Below are positions 1-11,690 of a stretch of 64,000 nt of DNA, piece by piece. Both the position numbers and the translations under genes were made by a program. Under the pieces are notes generated by a model. It did not search any database. It was given only the letters and a program-made list of their open reading frames with translations, and was not told where the DNA came from. The DNA comes from Limnoperna fortunei (taxonomy: Eukaryota; Mollusca; Bivalvia; Mytilida; Modiolidae), in assembly GCA_944474755.1 (NCBI GenBank), contig OX104120.1, positions 18,277,992-18,341,991 of the forward strand, written 5' to 3'. Numbering within the stretch: the first letter of the stretch is position 1; the number at the start of each line of letters is the position of its first letter.

Positions 1-93
1 TTTATTTGAAGATATCTTCAAATGATTGAAGATATCTTCAATTATTTGAAGATAGGTACAATTAATTGAATATATGTTAATTTGGCGTTCCAT
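1..93. mobile_element. MITE right end, cut by window edge
   Basis: Bases 1-93 match the last 93 bases of the element at 302-903, base for base as far as I can read, ending in GGCGTTCCAT. It is therefore the right end of a second copy of that MITE, whose left part lies outside the window. It contains the 16-bp palindrome TTGAAGATATCTTCAA. It abuts reverse-transcriptase remnant sequence at 94. Confidence 0.8.
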
Positions 94-301
94 ATTTTAG
101 AACAGGTCGATGAAAATCCCTATCTAGGCGTAATAATTAATGTAAATCTCAAATGGAGCACACATATATCCAAAATCTGTAATCGAGAAAATAGCATCCT
201 AGGCTTTATTCGTAGAAATCTTAAACACAGTAGTGTATCGTTTAAAGAAACAGCCTATACGTCGTTAGTTCGTTCGATACTATAATACGCATGCACAGAA
301 T
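94..301 (+). pseudogene. LINE reverse-transcriptase remnant, part 1
   Basis: Translation resembles the C-terminal region of Jockey/CR1-type LINE polymerases, with motifs NPYLGV, LKWSTHI, LGFIRRNLK and AYTSLVRS in the usual order. The same motifs occur in the intact LINE at 8296-9612. One in-frame stop lies near 282, where related copies have a glutamate codon. The fragment ends at the insertion point of the MITE at 302 and resumes in frame at 904. It is a dead copy. Confidence 0.85.
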
Positions 302-903
302 TATGGAACGCCAAATTAACATATATTCAATTAATTGTACCTATCTTCAAATATTGAAGATATCTTCAATTGAATTATACCTATCTTCAATTCAATTATA
401 CCTATCTTCAATTCAATTGTACCTAGGTACAATTCAGCACAATTAAAGATATCTTCAATTTATAATATAATTCAATTGAAGATAGGTGTAATTCAATTGA
501 AGATAGGTGTAATTGAATTGAAGATATCTTCAAATGAATTGAAGATATCTTCAAATGAATTGGAGATATCTCCAAATGAATTATGGAGATGTTGGAATTA
601 GACCTATCTTCAAGTGAATTAAAGATATCTTCAATTCAATTGAAGATAGGTGTAATTGAATTGAAGATATCTTCAAATGAATTGAAGATATCTTCCAATG
701 AATCAATTAAATTGCACCTAGGTATAATTCATTTGAAGATAGGTTCAATTGATATGAAGATATCTTTAATTATTTGAAGATAGGTACAATTGAATTGAAG
801 ATATCTTCAATTTATTTGAAGATATCTTCAAATGATTGAAGATATCTTCAATTATTTGAAGATAGGTACAATTAATTGAATATATGTTAATTTGGCGTTC
901 CAT
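302..903. mobile_element. 602-bp MITE filled with palindromes, inserted in a LINE
   Basis: The ends are inverted repeats of about 60 bp (ATGGAACGCC at left, GGCGTTCCAT at right). The flanks carry a 7-bp direct repeat, ACAGAAT, at 295-301 and 904-910, as expected of a target-site duplication. The interior is built almost wholly from variants of the palindrome TTGAAGATATCTTCAA and a related GATAGGTACAATT motif. There is no coding capacity beyond chance frames. Element and duplication length are compatible with a hAT-like non-autonomous element, but the superfamily is inference. Confidence 0.85.
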
Positions 904-1337
904 ACAGAATGGGACCCATACCTTCAAAAAGATATCATTCTGTTAGAAAGTGTGCAGCGTCGGGCCGCCAGACTTGTCAAAAACAATTATAACAATAAAA
1001 GTAGTATCACCGAAATGATGAACAGCCTAGGTTGGAAGCCGCTAGCTGAACGCCGTAGAGAATTACGTCGCACTCTACTTTTTAAAATCTTGAACGACCT
1101 GGTAGTGCTACCCACTGACCCACTGGACTTTATCTAAACCCAAGTAAACAAAGGAAATCAAACTCAAAAGCATTGAATTATATACATTGTTACACTGATA
1201 CTTTAAAAAATTCATTTGTACCGAGAACAATTAAAGACTGGAACTCTATGGCAGATCAGTGTGTTACAGCGAAATCTTTATCTCAATTTAAATCAGAATT
1301 ATTAATTTTGAATCCCATATCTGCTCAGCGCGATTAA
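904..1337 (+). pseudogene. LINE reverse-transcriptase remnant, part 2
   Basis: This continues part 1 across the MITE. Motifs are WDPYLQKDI, LESVQRRAARLV, SSITEMM and LGWKPLAERR. A frame change near 1130 is followed by the usual LINE C-terminal end, with FVPRTIKDWNS near 1216 and a stop at 1335-1337. Reading across the 7-bp target repeat restores the frame, so parts 1 and 2 were one copy before the MITE arrived. Confidence 0.85.
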
Positions 1338-2203
1338 TATCAGCGCACTCCCCCACACTCAAAGATTAATGCTCAATAGTGAGCCACTTTTGAGTACAGA
1401 AACAGAGATAATAAAACTGATAATTAAACTGAAAGTACCATATGTTGGCCCTTGATGCCACATTTGACCATGTCGATATTACATGTATCTGTGGCGCAAA
1501 AAGCAATGACCTTGTTGTGTACATGTTAAAATCTAGACTTCCTAATAACAGTTTATACTACTGCAAAATGACTGATTTTGAAGTATAATGAGCAGGCGTC
1601 GATGGAGTTTTTCAGTGCAGTTTGAGGGTCACGACATGAACAGTTACGACAAGTGTTGATGTAGAAAAATGTCTCGTCTGCATTCCGCATCAGTAATCAT
1701 CATGTAATTTAAGCGTCACGTAATAGCATTAAATTTTCATCATTTAAAACACATAATGCATGGTTAAAGAGAAACTGACATAATCCAACAATTTTAGCGT
1801 AGTCACTGGACCGTGAAATAGAGGTCATGGTCAGGTGACACCTACCAGACAGTAATGTACTAATCATCAGCAAACTATAACAAATATCATCAGTGAGAGT
1901 AGTTATATTTGATTAAACAGGGTGTTTCATTTTGGTTTAGTGATTTGACAATCCAAAAGGAAGTATTGCTTATCTTCTAGCGATATTATATTTATTCCTT
2001 TACAATAATATAGTTGTAAACATATTCAACATAGCAGCGTCTTTTAACTATAGTTTATTTTACAAACGATTCTGTCAACGATATCATAAAAAGGTGTGTC
2101 TGTTAAGCATAATGACTATAAATACTGAATTTACTCAAAGTTTAACTTGAATTAATAGGATTTCATTAGTTTTCAAAAAACAAAGAACAATGAAACTCAA
2201 ACA
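1338..2203. other. no recognisable gene
   Basis: AT-rich DNA. The first roughly 100 bases may be LINE 3' untranslated sequence, since they follow the remnant directly. Nothing else is supported. Confidence 0.4.
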
Positions 2204-2609
2204 ATATAGTAATCACGAAACAACAAACATAGTTATTACGAGAGTTTGCAGAAAGAGAAAAGCAATAGTTATACCGACTAGCAAAACGCCTCAATACGAA
2301 CACTCACTCCTAAAGGAAACAACAAACATAGTTAATACGAGAGTTTGCAGAAAGACCAAAGCAATAGTTATACCGACTAGCAAAACGCCTCAATACGAAC
2401 ACTCACTCCTAGAGGAAACAACAATACATTGGAACCACCTACTAGAAAGTGTCATGCATGCAGATTCTGTAGAGAGCTTCAAGACCGCCCTATACGAAAT
2501 CATCGCCAATAAAACCGTAGCGCCCACCATTCCGTTGAATAAAAGCCAGAACTACAACGTACCAGAAACAGAAACAAAATTCGAACTCGAAATAAACAGT
2601 CTTGCCTGA
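2204..2609 (+). pseudogene. LINE 3'-end remnant with 99-bp tandem duplication
   Basis: The frame ends with HWNHLLESV and SVESFKTAL, which resemble the W-N-x-L-P ... S-x-x-S-F-K signature found at the C-terminus of LINE polymerases here (compare about 7670-7730 and 9510-9580). Upstream, a 99-bp unit starting at 2217 is repeated at 2316 and begins again at 2415. It encodes a 33-residue block including VCRK and IPTSKTPQYEHS. The catalytic domain is absent, so this is a short 5'-truncated fragment rather than a host gene. Confidence 0.6.
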
Positions 2610-4159
2610 TCATGCAAGAAATATATATTCTGATTATGCACGATAAATATATATATATAATTCTGACCCTAAAGTGTGCGCTCGCCATCTAAATACTTAA
2701 TTTCGTTCTTCTTTGCTATAAAATGAAATGATGCGATATTTTTTGTACATATGCAAATAATGTCAACTTTCAAAGACATATCTGTATACTTTAAAGAAAA
2801 TCATTTGTATGTATATGAAGTAAGGAGGAAGTAAATTCTTTAATTGTTGCACAACATTCTTAACATATATCATTGCATCTACATTACGTCATATATATAT
2901 ACGGTCTATTAAACATTAAACGATATTTATTGCATTTCTTCAGTTAAATACAAAATATAAGCAGAAAGATATCGTGGCGTCCAGTTTTTAATGTGACAGA
3001 AGCGGAGTTCCAGGCGCGAAAACCCAAGATCTTTGATACGAAAACTAGCAATTTTTTGTCAATTAAGATTGGAGTTTTTTTTATTATAGAATGGTTCTTA
3101 AATATATATAACGACCCGCATATAACTGAAATAACGTTGCCTTCGTGCCATTAAAGTACACCCTCCCTGGGTCGTTATTAAAGACCTTGAATATGTAACC
3201 AGTCCATTATGAAATACGGGGCCTTAATTTGTTGGATATGATAGAGATAAGCAAACGAAATAGAACGATTGCTTTAATTCCTCATGAATTGACAGAAGCA
3301 AAACATTTTATTATATTGTTTTTCGAAAAGTCGACAGCTTTCATTCTCCTATTTTAAGCTAGTCAATATTTAATGTAAACATTAAAAAAATCGTAAGTCA
3401 ACATTACAGTACAATTCCAACATAATTAAGGATAATCCAGGGACTAATATTTTATATACAAAATGTTTTTTAAATCATTTTTATGTCGAATGGGGTTGGG
3501 TATTATCACATAAAACACACATAACAGAAGTTTACACTTTTTTAATGTAAAAAAATAATATGTTTATGAATTTATTGACACGGAGGTATTAGCTATTACT
3601 TTGATGAGTGGTCTATAACTGTACTTTGCTATTACTAGGTTTTAGCTATAACTTTGACGAGTGTTTTATATCTATTTACCGTGTACCCGGTCATGGCATA
3701 ACAAAAACCATAAAATTCGGTCATGGAGAACGCACCATAGTTGTAAATACCAAATTATTTGTGTCAGTTTGTAATAAACACAAACCATGACAAAGGATAT
3801 AATAACGGTAACTGACTGATCCATTGACGTATCCTGATACAAAATGATACAGTTTTTTTAAAATAAGTTCTAATTACTTTAAAAGACAAAATAGATGAAA
3901 TATTAACTTTATTTAATTCTTTAAGTCATTATTTTTGGAATGGAACAGATTGTTGTAAAGATGATATAATACAATTTTATTTATCCATTTCCATTAATTC
4001 AATAAATAAATGTCACGATTTTAAATGGCCATTGGCTAAAACGTGATCCTTGTATTATACTTTTGAAGGTTTCTTGATGGTAAATCTATTGTTCTCTGTT
4101 TTAAATATAACACAGTTTTACCGTGTAGCTTCGCAAGAAGAGTAAAATTTCCTTATTTA
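2610..4159. other. AT-rich intergenic stretch
   Basis: Contains one diverged SINE (separate entry) and short TA runs near 2645 and 2893. No gene or RNA is supported. Frames of about 60 codons show no family motifs. Confidence 0.4.
2965..3071 (-). mobile_element. diverged SINE fragment (family 1)
   Basis: Order of blocks matches the SINE at 10770-11032 in the same orientation: ATCGTGGCGTCCAGTTTTT, a GGAGT block, a GAAAACCC block, then TTGTCAATTAAGATTGGAG. The tRNA-like head is missing. Many substitutions indicate an old copy. Confidence 0.7.
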
Positions 4160-5045
4160 TACTTATGCCGACAACACAAGACCCTAGCTCGTCACTTGAC
4201 GTTAGGACGTCTCCATTGTTGGGTTTCCATTACTTTAGCACGTAACTTGACGTCTGAACGTCCCAACTGTCTCCGATGTTGAATTCACATGAAACTAGCA
4301 CACCAATTGGTGTCGGAACGTTCTTACTGTTTACCTTGTTGCGTTCTTATGACCTAGCTAGTCAATTGATGTCAGAACGTTTGACTCTATCCCATGAAGA
4401 GATTTCATAACCCTAGCTGGTCACTTCGTGGAAGAACATCCTCAGAGTCACCCTTGGCCTTGTTGAGATTCCATGACCTTAGCTGATCCCTTCCTGTCAG
4501 AACATCCTCAATATCTCCCTTGTTGAGTTTCCATTAATGTCCTTACCTCGTAACTTGGCTTCAGAATGTTTTCAGTGTCTCCCTTGTTGGGTTTTCATGA
4601 CTCTAGCTCGTAACTTGGCTTCTGAACGTCCGTACCGTCTCCCTTGTTGGGTTTTCATGACCCTAGCTCGTAACTTGGCGTCTGAACGTCCCTTGTTGAA
4701 TTGTCACCCTAATTGGTCACTTGGTGTCAAAAAGTCCCTACTGTCTCCTTATTGAATTCTCATAACCTTGATTGGTCACTTGGTGTCAGACGGTCCCTAC
4801 TGTCTCCTTATTGAATTCTCATAACCTTGATTGGTCACTTGGTGTCAGACGGTCCCTACTGTCTCCTTATTGAATTCTCATAACCTTGATTGGTCACTTG
4901 GTGTCAGACGGTCCCTACTGTCTCCTTATTGAATTCTCATAACCTTGATTGGTCACTTGGTGTCAGACGGTCCCTACTGTCTCCTTATTGAATTCTCATA
5001 ACCTTGATTGGTCACTTGGTGTCAGACGGTCCATACTGTCTCCAT
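4160..5045. repeat. 59-bp minisatellite, graded divergence
   Basis: About 15 units. From 4745 rightwards the period is exactly 59 bp (for example 4745 and 4804) and units are nearly identical, with blocks TTATTGAATTCTCATAACC and GTCACTTGGTGTCAGACGG. Leftwards the units drift in sequence and length, with GTAACTTGGCTTC and CCCTTGTTGGGTTTTCATGA. The gradient suggests recent expansion at the right end. Confidence 0.9.
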
Positions 5046-5159
5046 TAATAATTTCCAATAACCATCACTATCTTTATGATTTCATGTGTAAAGTCTAAGA
5101 TACGCATGCCCTAAGACTGTCCGACATTTAGTCAGAAGATAGGTCGTAAAAACATATTT

Positions 5160-5760
5160 ATACCCCTTCACGGCAGAGTCGGAGGTATATAGTGGTCCTC
5201 ATGTCAGTCCGGCCGTCCGTTCGTCAGTCCAAATTCGGTTTTCGGGTGATGATTTAAAAAGCTTGCATCCCATTTGAATGAAATTTTGGGATATTGTTAT
5301 ATCAGGTTGGTAAGAAGCCTATCGATTTTAAGGGAATCTGTAAAATGTCAAGGTCACAGTTAACAAGAAACGTTGCAAAATGTTCTGGACATCAACTCAA
5401 AAAGTTTGCAATCGATTTCAATGAAATTTTGGAATATAGTGTCCGATTAGATGGACCAGAAGCTTATCGATTTGTGGGGGGGGGGGAGGGGGCCGTCAAA
5501 TGTCAAGGTAACGGTTGCCAAAAAAGTTGACAATTTTTACAAAAAAAAATAAAGTTTTCGGACATGTACTCAAAAAGTGTACATTTAATTTCAATTAAAC
5601 TTTAGGATATAATTACAAATAATGTGGATAAGAAGTCTATTGATGCTGAAGGAATTCCATCGATGGTCAAGGTCACCAGTCGACAAAAAAAAGAAATTTT
5701 ACAAACAAATTTCAGCAAAATTTAAGCGGGATATCAGTGATTGCTAGATCAACTTTGTCT
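5160..5760. repeat. dispersed repeat with about three internal copies
   Basis: A block AAAAAGCTTGCATCCCATTT ... GAAATTTTGGGATAT near 5257 recurs with changes near 5399 and 5571. Each copy is followed by AAGAAGCCTATCGAT-like sequence and TGTCAAGGTCA. The left edge holds GTCCGGCCGTCCGTTCG. A 10-base G run lies near 5477. No protein signature is present. Confidence 0.65.
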
Positions 5761-6112
5761 AGTTTAGGATAGTTTCGATAACACGGCCCCTACTTAACAG
5801 CTATTTAAGTTGTATAAATTTTTTAATTTAATTTCTCTTTACTTTCTTTTCTGAGCGTTATATGCATATCCACTACTGGTGTCGCATGCATTACACAACA
5901 ATAGTGGAACAAGAGGAGTTTTGGGGAATCGACATCTTGATTGTTTTTATATGTATGTTGATTAAACTAGTATATGGTATTATGTCGATTTTGACTACGG
6001 CATCCACTAATAAAGTAACGTGTAATGATTTGGACATATCTTTGAAAGCCAGTTTAACATCTCTTTATAAATATGTTACTGTTCACATCTAACACATAAA
6101 GTCTCGTCTACA
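5761..6112. other. no recognisable feature
   Basis: AT-rich; a 76-codon frame at 5862-6092 has no motif and no coding support. Confidence 0.35.
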
Positions 6113-6376
6113 AAGGGGCCTCTGTGGCTAAGTGGTTAAAGTAGTTCGTCTACTATTGATAACGTGGTCTGTCAACACTGAGATTGCGGGTTCGATTCTC
6201 ACTGCGGGTAGGGTGTACTCGACTCCAATCTTAATAGACAAGGATTGCCAGTTTTCCTACCGCAGGTCGGGGGTTTTCTCCGGGTACTCCGGCTTCCTCC
6301 CCCAACAAAAACTGGACATGATATAGCTGAAAATTTGCTGAAAATGGCGTTTAACATCATTCAAACAAACAAACAC
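6113..6376 (+). mobile_element. tRNA-headed SINE (family 1), full-length-like
   Basis: The head carries a pol III A box (TGGCTAAGTGG, about 6124) and B box (GGTTCGATTCT, about 6190). The body contains GGTTTTCTCCGGGTACTCC and AAAAACTGGACATGATATAG. It ends in a (CAAA)n tail at about 6364. It is one of at least ten partial or complete copies in this window. The head is not a functional tRNA gene because no acceptor stem closes. Its relation to named bivalve SINEs cannot be tested here. Confidence 0.9.
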
Positions 6377-7507
6377 GTCTTCAAATACATACTAAGAAAT
6401 TGGCATGGACACACTGTCTATTCAGAATTGCCACATATACGCCAAGGAAAGGCGTACCGGGCGTACGCCACCCTAAACAAGAGAGAGAGAGAGAGAAAAG
6501 AACGAGAGGGAAGAGAAAAGGAAAAGGAATATGATCTTTCAGTAAAGAAAATTCACTATTTATGGTCATAGTTGAAAAATAAAGCCAGCTAAAAGAAAGG
6601 CAAAAGGAAAAAAAAGTATAAAAGTAACAAAAATGTTTATTACGTAAAAAAACAAGTCATGTTTTACCGAAACGATTAACGACTCCTAAATTAATAACTG
6701 CAACGGAAAAGCACAGAAAATCCGTTATTGGCGAAAACACATCAACAATAAGTAACTTATTCGTGAAAAAGCTTGACGTAGTTTGTGTGTTATGTTTATA
6801 ATATATGCCGAATTAAAATAAAGCTTCCGCATTCGTATTCGTGAAGGTTTCTTCGCAAAATACTGTTCTGCTGTCCATTTTTATAGACCGTTAACGTTTT
6901 ACAGGTCAAGAGCTTAAGACTACAATTGTTTGTTTTTAATAAGAAGGTAACGTTTGTTTTTAGTCACAAAGTAACGTTTGTTTTTAATCAGAAAGTAACG
7001 TTTGTTTTTCATCATGAACAATAACAAAGTTATAAAGAACACAGTGACGATGTAAAATTTTACTTTTATTCTTACTCTAAACATGTTTGACTAAAAAATA
7101 TACATATAATTAAGTATAAGTTGATACAATCACAACGTGTAATTCAATCGAAATAACCTGCAGGCTGACTTCGCGCATGTGGTAGTCCAGTTAAAAATTA
7201 ATAGGTAAACCAAACACAAACTTCACAATTCGGTTAATTACTAAGAGACAAACCTATTTATTTAAAGGACAAATACGATGTCGTAACACTTAAACAGTCA
7301 CGTAAAACATTGCTGGGTTTAACCAGTTGATGGGATCTCTAACCCTTCTACTGTTTATGCCCCAATAATACACCTAGACAGTAGAACCATCAATACATAC
7401 AAACATGCACGACAGGTAACTGAATAATATAACACAAGAACAATACAAAAATTATACAATGGGGTCGAATATTTTAGCTTCTTGATGAATATTATATCAT
7501 TACGGAA
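6377..7507. other. intergenic, simple repeats
   Basis: Contains a (GA)n run near 6480-6497 and about four copies of a 27-28-bp unit with GTAACGTTTGTTTTTA at 6936-7018. No gene is supported. Confidence 0.5.
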
Positions 7508-8125
7508 ACATGGAATTTTCAAGATTAAACTTGGAACTTCCTAGAATAAACTTGGAATTTCCAAGATTGATTATCCCCAGAACCAGAAACAAGCATCCCT
7601 ATCACTTCAAACACATCCATACAAACAAAGACTCTTACAAATTCTCATTCTATCCGCACACTATTGTACAATGGAATATGCTCCCAATATCAGCAGTCCT
7701 TTGTACAACCTTAGACAGCTTTAAAGAGCAGATCCCCGCATCTGCTCTTTCTCATCTCATATAAATAGGTCTCGTGTAAATAGTTTTATTAAAATTATAA
7801 AATATATTAATAAAATTGAAAAAAGGTTCACTGTAAATATTTGTGACATCACAACTTTTATTTGTTGTTTTCCTTTCCTGTAAAGCCACGCATGCAACGG
7901 CACGTTATAGTCATTAATTGACTGAGTGCGGAAATCAGAAGATAGATAGATAGAATAAAGTTGGAATTTCCATGAATTAAGATGGAATTTCCAAGATTAA
8001 AGTTGGAGTTTCCTAGATTAAAAGTGGAATGTTCATGGTTAAAGTTAATTATTTCAAGAATAAAGTTGAAAATTCAAAGTATAAAGGTTGGATTTCCAAG
8101 ATTAAAGTCGACAAATAAAAAAAGT
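7508..8125. repeat. 21-24-bp repeat array split by a LINE fragment
   Basis: Units like GGAATTTCCAAGATTAAA occur at 7508-7570 and again at 7957-8125. They are interrupted by the LINE 3' fragment, so the array existed before that insertion. Confidence 0.75.
7571..7956 (+). pseudogene. 5'-truncated LINE 3' end
   Basis: A short frame ending at 7764 has KDSYKFSFYPHTIVQWN and LDSFKEQ, the same C-terminal signature as the intact LINE (KDSYKFSFF and DWNKLPP near 9460-9520). It is followed by about 190 bp of 3' UTR containing GCATGCAACGGCACGTTA and ending in a GATA-rich tail. The catalytic part is absent. Confidence 0.8.
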
Positions 8126-8295
8126 GGCCCTAATTAGCTTTCGTACAGACTAAATTAGACGTGAGAGAAATAGGCGCGTCATTCTGTAAACGGTTTAAGA
8201 ATTTTTGTATGTAAACATAAATTAGTATCTCAGTAAAAAATCCATTAGAACATTATTTCTTTCATAAAAAAACTACATGATAGTCCGAATGATAG

Positions 8296-9612
8296 CATAT
8301 AGAAAACTACAGGCCCATCTCACTAACTTGCATTGCATGTAAACTCTTAGAACATATCATAGCCAGCAACATGATGAAACACCTAGAATCTAATAAAATA
8401 CTGTATGATCTCCAACATTGTTTCAGAGCAAATAGATCTTGCGAATCTCAGATAATATCCTTAGTACACGAACTCACCCACAACAATGACAAAAACATCC
8501 AAACAGACATCATCATTATGGATTTTGCAAAAGCGTTTGATAAGGTTCCTCACAAAAGATTGTTATACAAATTAAAATATTATGGCATATCAGGAAAAAC
8601 AACTAACTGGATTGAATCTTTCCTCTCAAATAGAACGCAAACAGTACTCCTAGAAAATTCAAAATCATCTGAAATTCCTGTTACATCTGGTGTCCCACAA
8701 GGTACTGTGCTGGGGCCCATACTTTTCCTTATATACATAAATTATCTACCCGACTACCTAAAACACAGCCAAATTAGACTCTTTGCAGACGACAGTATTA
8801 TATACCGTAAAATAACATCTCGAAATGATTGCCTAAAGTTGCAAGAAGACCTCGAAGCTGCAATTAAATGGGAACATGACTGGTTAATGAAATTCCACCC
8901 TGATAAATGCAACATCATGAGAATCACTACCAAGAAAACACCTACACATTTTTATTACAACATGTCTGGCCACATTCTTGAAACAGTCAAAAATGCAAAA
9001 TACCTAGGTATCACACTCTCATCTGACTTAAAATGGAACACTCATACTCAACAAGCAGCAGCAAAAGCAAACCAATCACTAGCATTCCTCAGACGAAACT
9101 TAAAAATAACATCCAAGAAAATAAAAGAGCGAGCATACCAATCTCTTGTAAGACCGAAACTGGAATACTGTTGTACTGTCTGGGATCCTTACACCACTGA
9201 AAATATAAACACCTTAGAAAAAGTCCAGAGACGAGCAGCTAGGTATGTCTGTCACAGATATCATAATATCAGTAGTGTGACTGACATGATAAATGAACTA
9301 AATTGGCCAACATTACAAGAACGAAGATTAAAAACAAGACTACAAATGTTTCATAAAGTAATACACCATCAAATTGAAATACCAGCAGAAAACATCTTAA
9401 CTAAAAGCAAGGCAAGAACAAGATCCACTCATGAACAAACCTACAGACAACTGCAATGTTCTAAAGACAGTTACAAATTTTCATTCTTCTGCCAAACCAT
9501 AAAAGACTGGAACAAACTTCCACCACATATTGCAACCATAGAATCCACTGACATCTTCAAGGATGCACTGTCTCGCCAAGTGCTCCTTGATACTTACACC
9601 AACCTCAAATAA
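8296..9612 (+). CDS. LINE reverse transcriptase, 5'-truncated, frame intact
   Basis: An open frame of 438 codons begins after an in-frame stop at 8293-8295, so the copy is truncated and the listed start is the frame edge, not a start codon. It opens inside the polymerase domain with ENYRPISLTCIACKLLE. Next come MDFAKAFDKVPH, SGVPQGTVLGPILFLIYIN, the catalytic FADDS box near 8782, LGITL and LKWNTH, then the C-terminal region with LEKVQRRAARYV and DWNKLPP. This order is typical of Jockey/CR1-like non-LTR elements. The endonuclease and ORF1 are absent. The lack of internal stops suggests a fairly young insertion. It encodes a mobile-element enzyme, not a host protein. Confidence 0.93.
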   Translation, partial: HIENYRPISLTCIACKLLEHIIASNMMKHLESNKILYDLQHCFRANRSCESQIISLVHELTHNNDKNIQTDIIIMDFAKAFDKVPHKRLLYKLKYYGISGKTTNWIESFLSNRTQTVLLENSKSSEIPVTSGVPQGTVLGPILFLIYINYLPDYLKHSQIRLFADDSIIYRKITSRNDCLKLQEDLEAAIKWEHDWLMKFHPDKCNIMRITTKKTPTHFYYNMSGHILETVKNAKYLGITLSSDLKWNTHTQQAAAKANQSLAFLRRNLKITSKKIKERAYQSLVRPKLEYCCTVWDPYTTENINTLEKVQRRAARYVCHRYHNISSVTDMINELNWPTLQERRLKTRLQMFHKVIHHQIEIPAENILTKSKARTRSTHEQTYRQLQCSKDSYKFSFFCQTIKDWNKLPPHIATIESTDIFKDALSRQVLLDTYTNLK

Positions 9613-9818
9613 ACCACTCCATGTTTTTATCTTAGCAAAAAATATATTTAAAAAATGTAAAATAAAAATCCATATAAATAAAAAAAATGAAAAATAAACT
9701 CATTAGCCCCTTCTTTTAGGCACCAAAAATAAAGTAACTAAACTCTTTCAGCATGCGCCGGAAAGTAATCATCACAATGTGATGGTTTTCCGCACCCAAA
9801 GAAGAAGAAGAAGAGAAG
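9613..9818 (+). mobile_element. LINE 3' UTR and GAA-repeat tail
   Basis: Follows the stop of the LINE frame. AT-rich, then CAGCATGCGCCGGAAAG and TTTCCGCACCCAAAGAAG, ending in a (GAA)n tail at about 9800-9818. A short simple-repeat tail is usual for this class. Confidence 0.75.
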
Positions 9819-10594
9819 AACAGTGATACATGTGATTTACACACAATAAGAAGGGACAAGTAGTTCCTCGCCATCCGCCGCTCTTCGAATGTACTACTTA
9901 TTTCTTTGGTTATAAAAATCTAAAAAAATGATCGTAGAACGTGATCAATCAATCAGCCTTTCGTTGGATATTGTGTTGGTTAGACTTTCTCTGTATGGAT
10001 TAAGATAGGACATCGTAACAAACGTTTACGGTGTAGAAAAGTTTTCGGTTTAGTTATATATATTTTATCCCGTTTCCGCAATATAGTTATATAGTATATT
10101 TTTCATAATTACGAAAATAAACAACTTATCAGAACACCTGTAGAATGCATGTAAGTATTTGAAAACTTGACTACATTTAAATTTCAATTTTTTTTTATAA
10201 TTTGAAACAATCAGTAAACATACTTACCCTCCTACAATTAATGTATTGGCTACTGATATAAAGTCCAGAAAACACAAGGACGATAAAAGTACAACTATCG
10301 GCAACATGGCACATCAACAAATATTGTGAAATTCTGTTATAAATATGATATATCTTTCATGCATATCCAAACACTTAAAATTACTTTGATTACTTTTACG
10401 GTTCATTGACAACAAAAACCAAAACGAAAATGAAATTTGCCGAAGGCAAAATCCACATATTTGACCAAGTATAATTAGTGTTCACTTAAAATTGATTTAG
10501 TATCGACTTTGTTTCTGTAGTGTTAACGCTATTTTATTCAGAAAAGATACGAAAACGAATATGAAAGCTTTTTTATTTAAGACTGGGACTAATT
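9819..10594. other. no recognisable feature
   Basis: AT-rich sequence without coding or repeat signatures that I can support. Confidence 0.35.
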
Positions 10595-11690
10595 CAACTG
10601 ATTTATAGGTTGTTTTAATTGGGTGCATGTTACAACAAATAACACGAGCTTTACTGAGCTTTTAACCGAATACAAAGCAGGGACAGTCTATACCAACTGT
10701 ATGCTAGTATAGACTGCCCCTGAGCAAAGCAAGCATAACAACATGTAGAACATAAAACGCAGACACATATTGTTTGTTTGTTCAATGGTGTTTAACGCCA
10801 TTTTCAGCAAATTTTCAGCTATATCATGGCGTCCAGTTTTTATTGGGGAGGAAGCCGGAGTACCCTGAGAAAACCCCCGACCTGCGGTTGGAAAACTGGC
10901 AATCCTTGTCAATTAAGATTGGAGTCGAGTACACCCTGCCTGCAGTGAGAATCGAACCTGCAATCTCAGTGTTGACAGACCACGTGATCAATAGTAGACG
11001 AACTACCTTGACCACTCGGCCACTGAGGCCCCCAGACACATATTAAAACAGTATCTAAAAAAGACACGAACATGTAATTACAAAAACACCATATATTCAG
11101 ACAATCAAAACATGTAGCATACAAAGCAAGATAATTAAATAGTATGACAATTAAACAAAGCAGATAGCACATACAAAAAAATAATATAAAGATCTATGAA
11201 CTCAATGAGACGACAGTGAAATGTAGTATACCAGGTAAGATAAGTACACGTAATAGGTCACTAGAACAATTAATATAGCACAACCATGATAGAACGTGAG
11301 CTGTACGAATTCTTGCATGTAGGATCTGACACATGATTTGGTTTTAGGAGCGTGTTTATCAATTTATAGGGCTGTTATATTCACGTGGAGTCCGTTTCAC
11401 AATTTAATTGAGGATGGAAGAAAGCTATTAGAATAAAAAAACTGTGCTTGTTAGAACAGGTACAATGTGATTAGAATTTAGGGTTTGATATTGGTGGATC
11501 TGGTAAGATGCATAATTATGTGCAAGATAGACAAGTGCCATTGTGCATTTTTCATTTAAATTATATATATATATATACACGAAAACAGTTGGTATAGACT
11601 GTCCCTGCTTTGTATTCGGTTAAAAGCTCAGTAAAGCTCGTGTTATTTGTTGTAACATGCACCGAATTAAAACAACCTATAAATCAGTTG
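10595..11690. mobile_element. foldback element with about 106-bp inverted arms
   Basis: The left arm 10595-10700 and right arm 11585-11690 are reverse complements with only about one mismatch seen (left ATTGGGTGCATG, right CATGCACCGAAT). The arms contain CGAGCTTTACTGAGC and GGGACAGTCTATACCAACTG. The 884-bp centre has no transposase and contains a SINE. No clear target duplication was found. The type, non-autonomous DNA transposon or foldback, is inference. Confidence 0.75.
10770..11032 (-). mobile_element. SINE (family 1), full-length-like
   Basis: Reverse-strand copy of the element at 6113-6376. The minus strand shows an A box TGGCCGAGTGG near 11020, a B box GGTTCGATTCT near 10950 and a CAAACAAACAA tail near 10770. 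It lies inside the foldback element. Confidence 0.9.

Noticed and set aside
6115..6200. tRNA gene
   Set aside because: Only A and B boxes remain; the acceptor stem does not close and the sequence continues into a SINE body.
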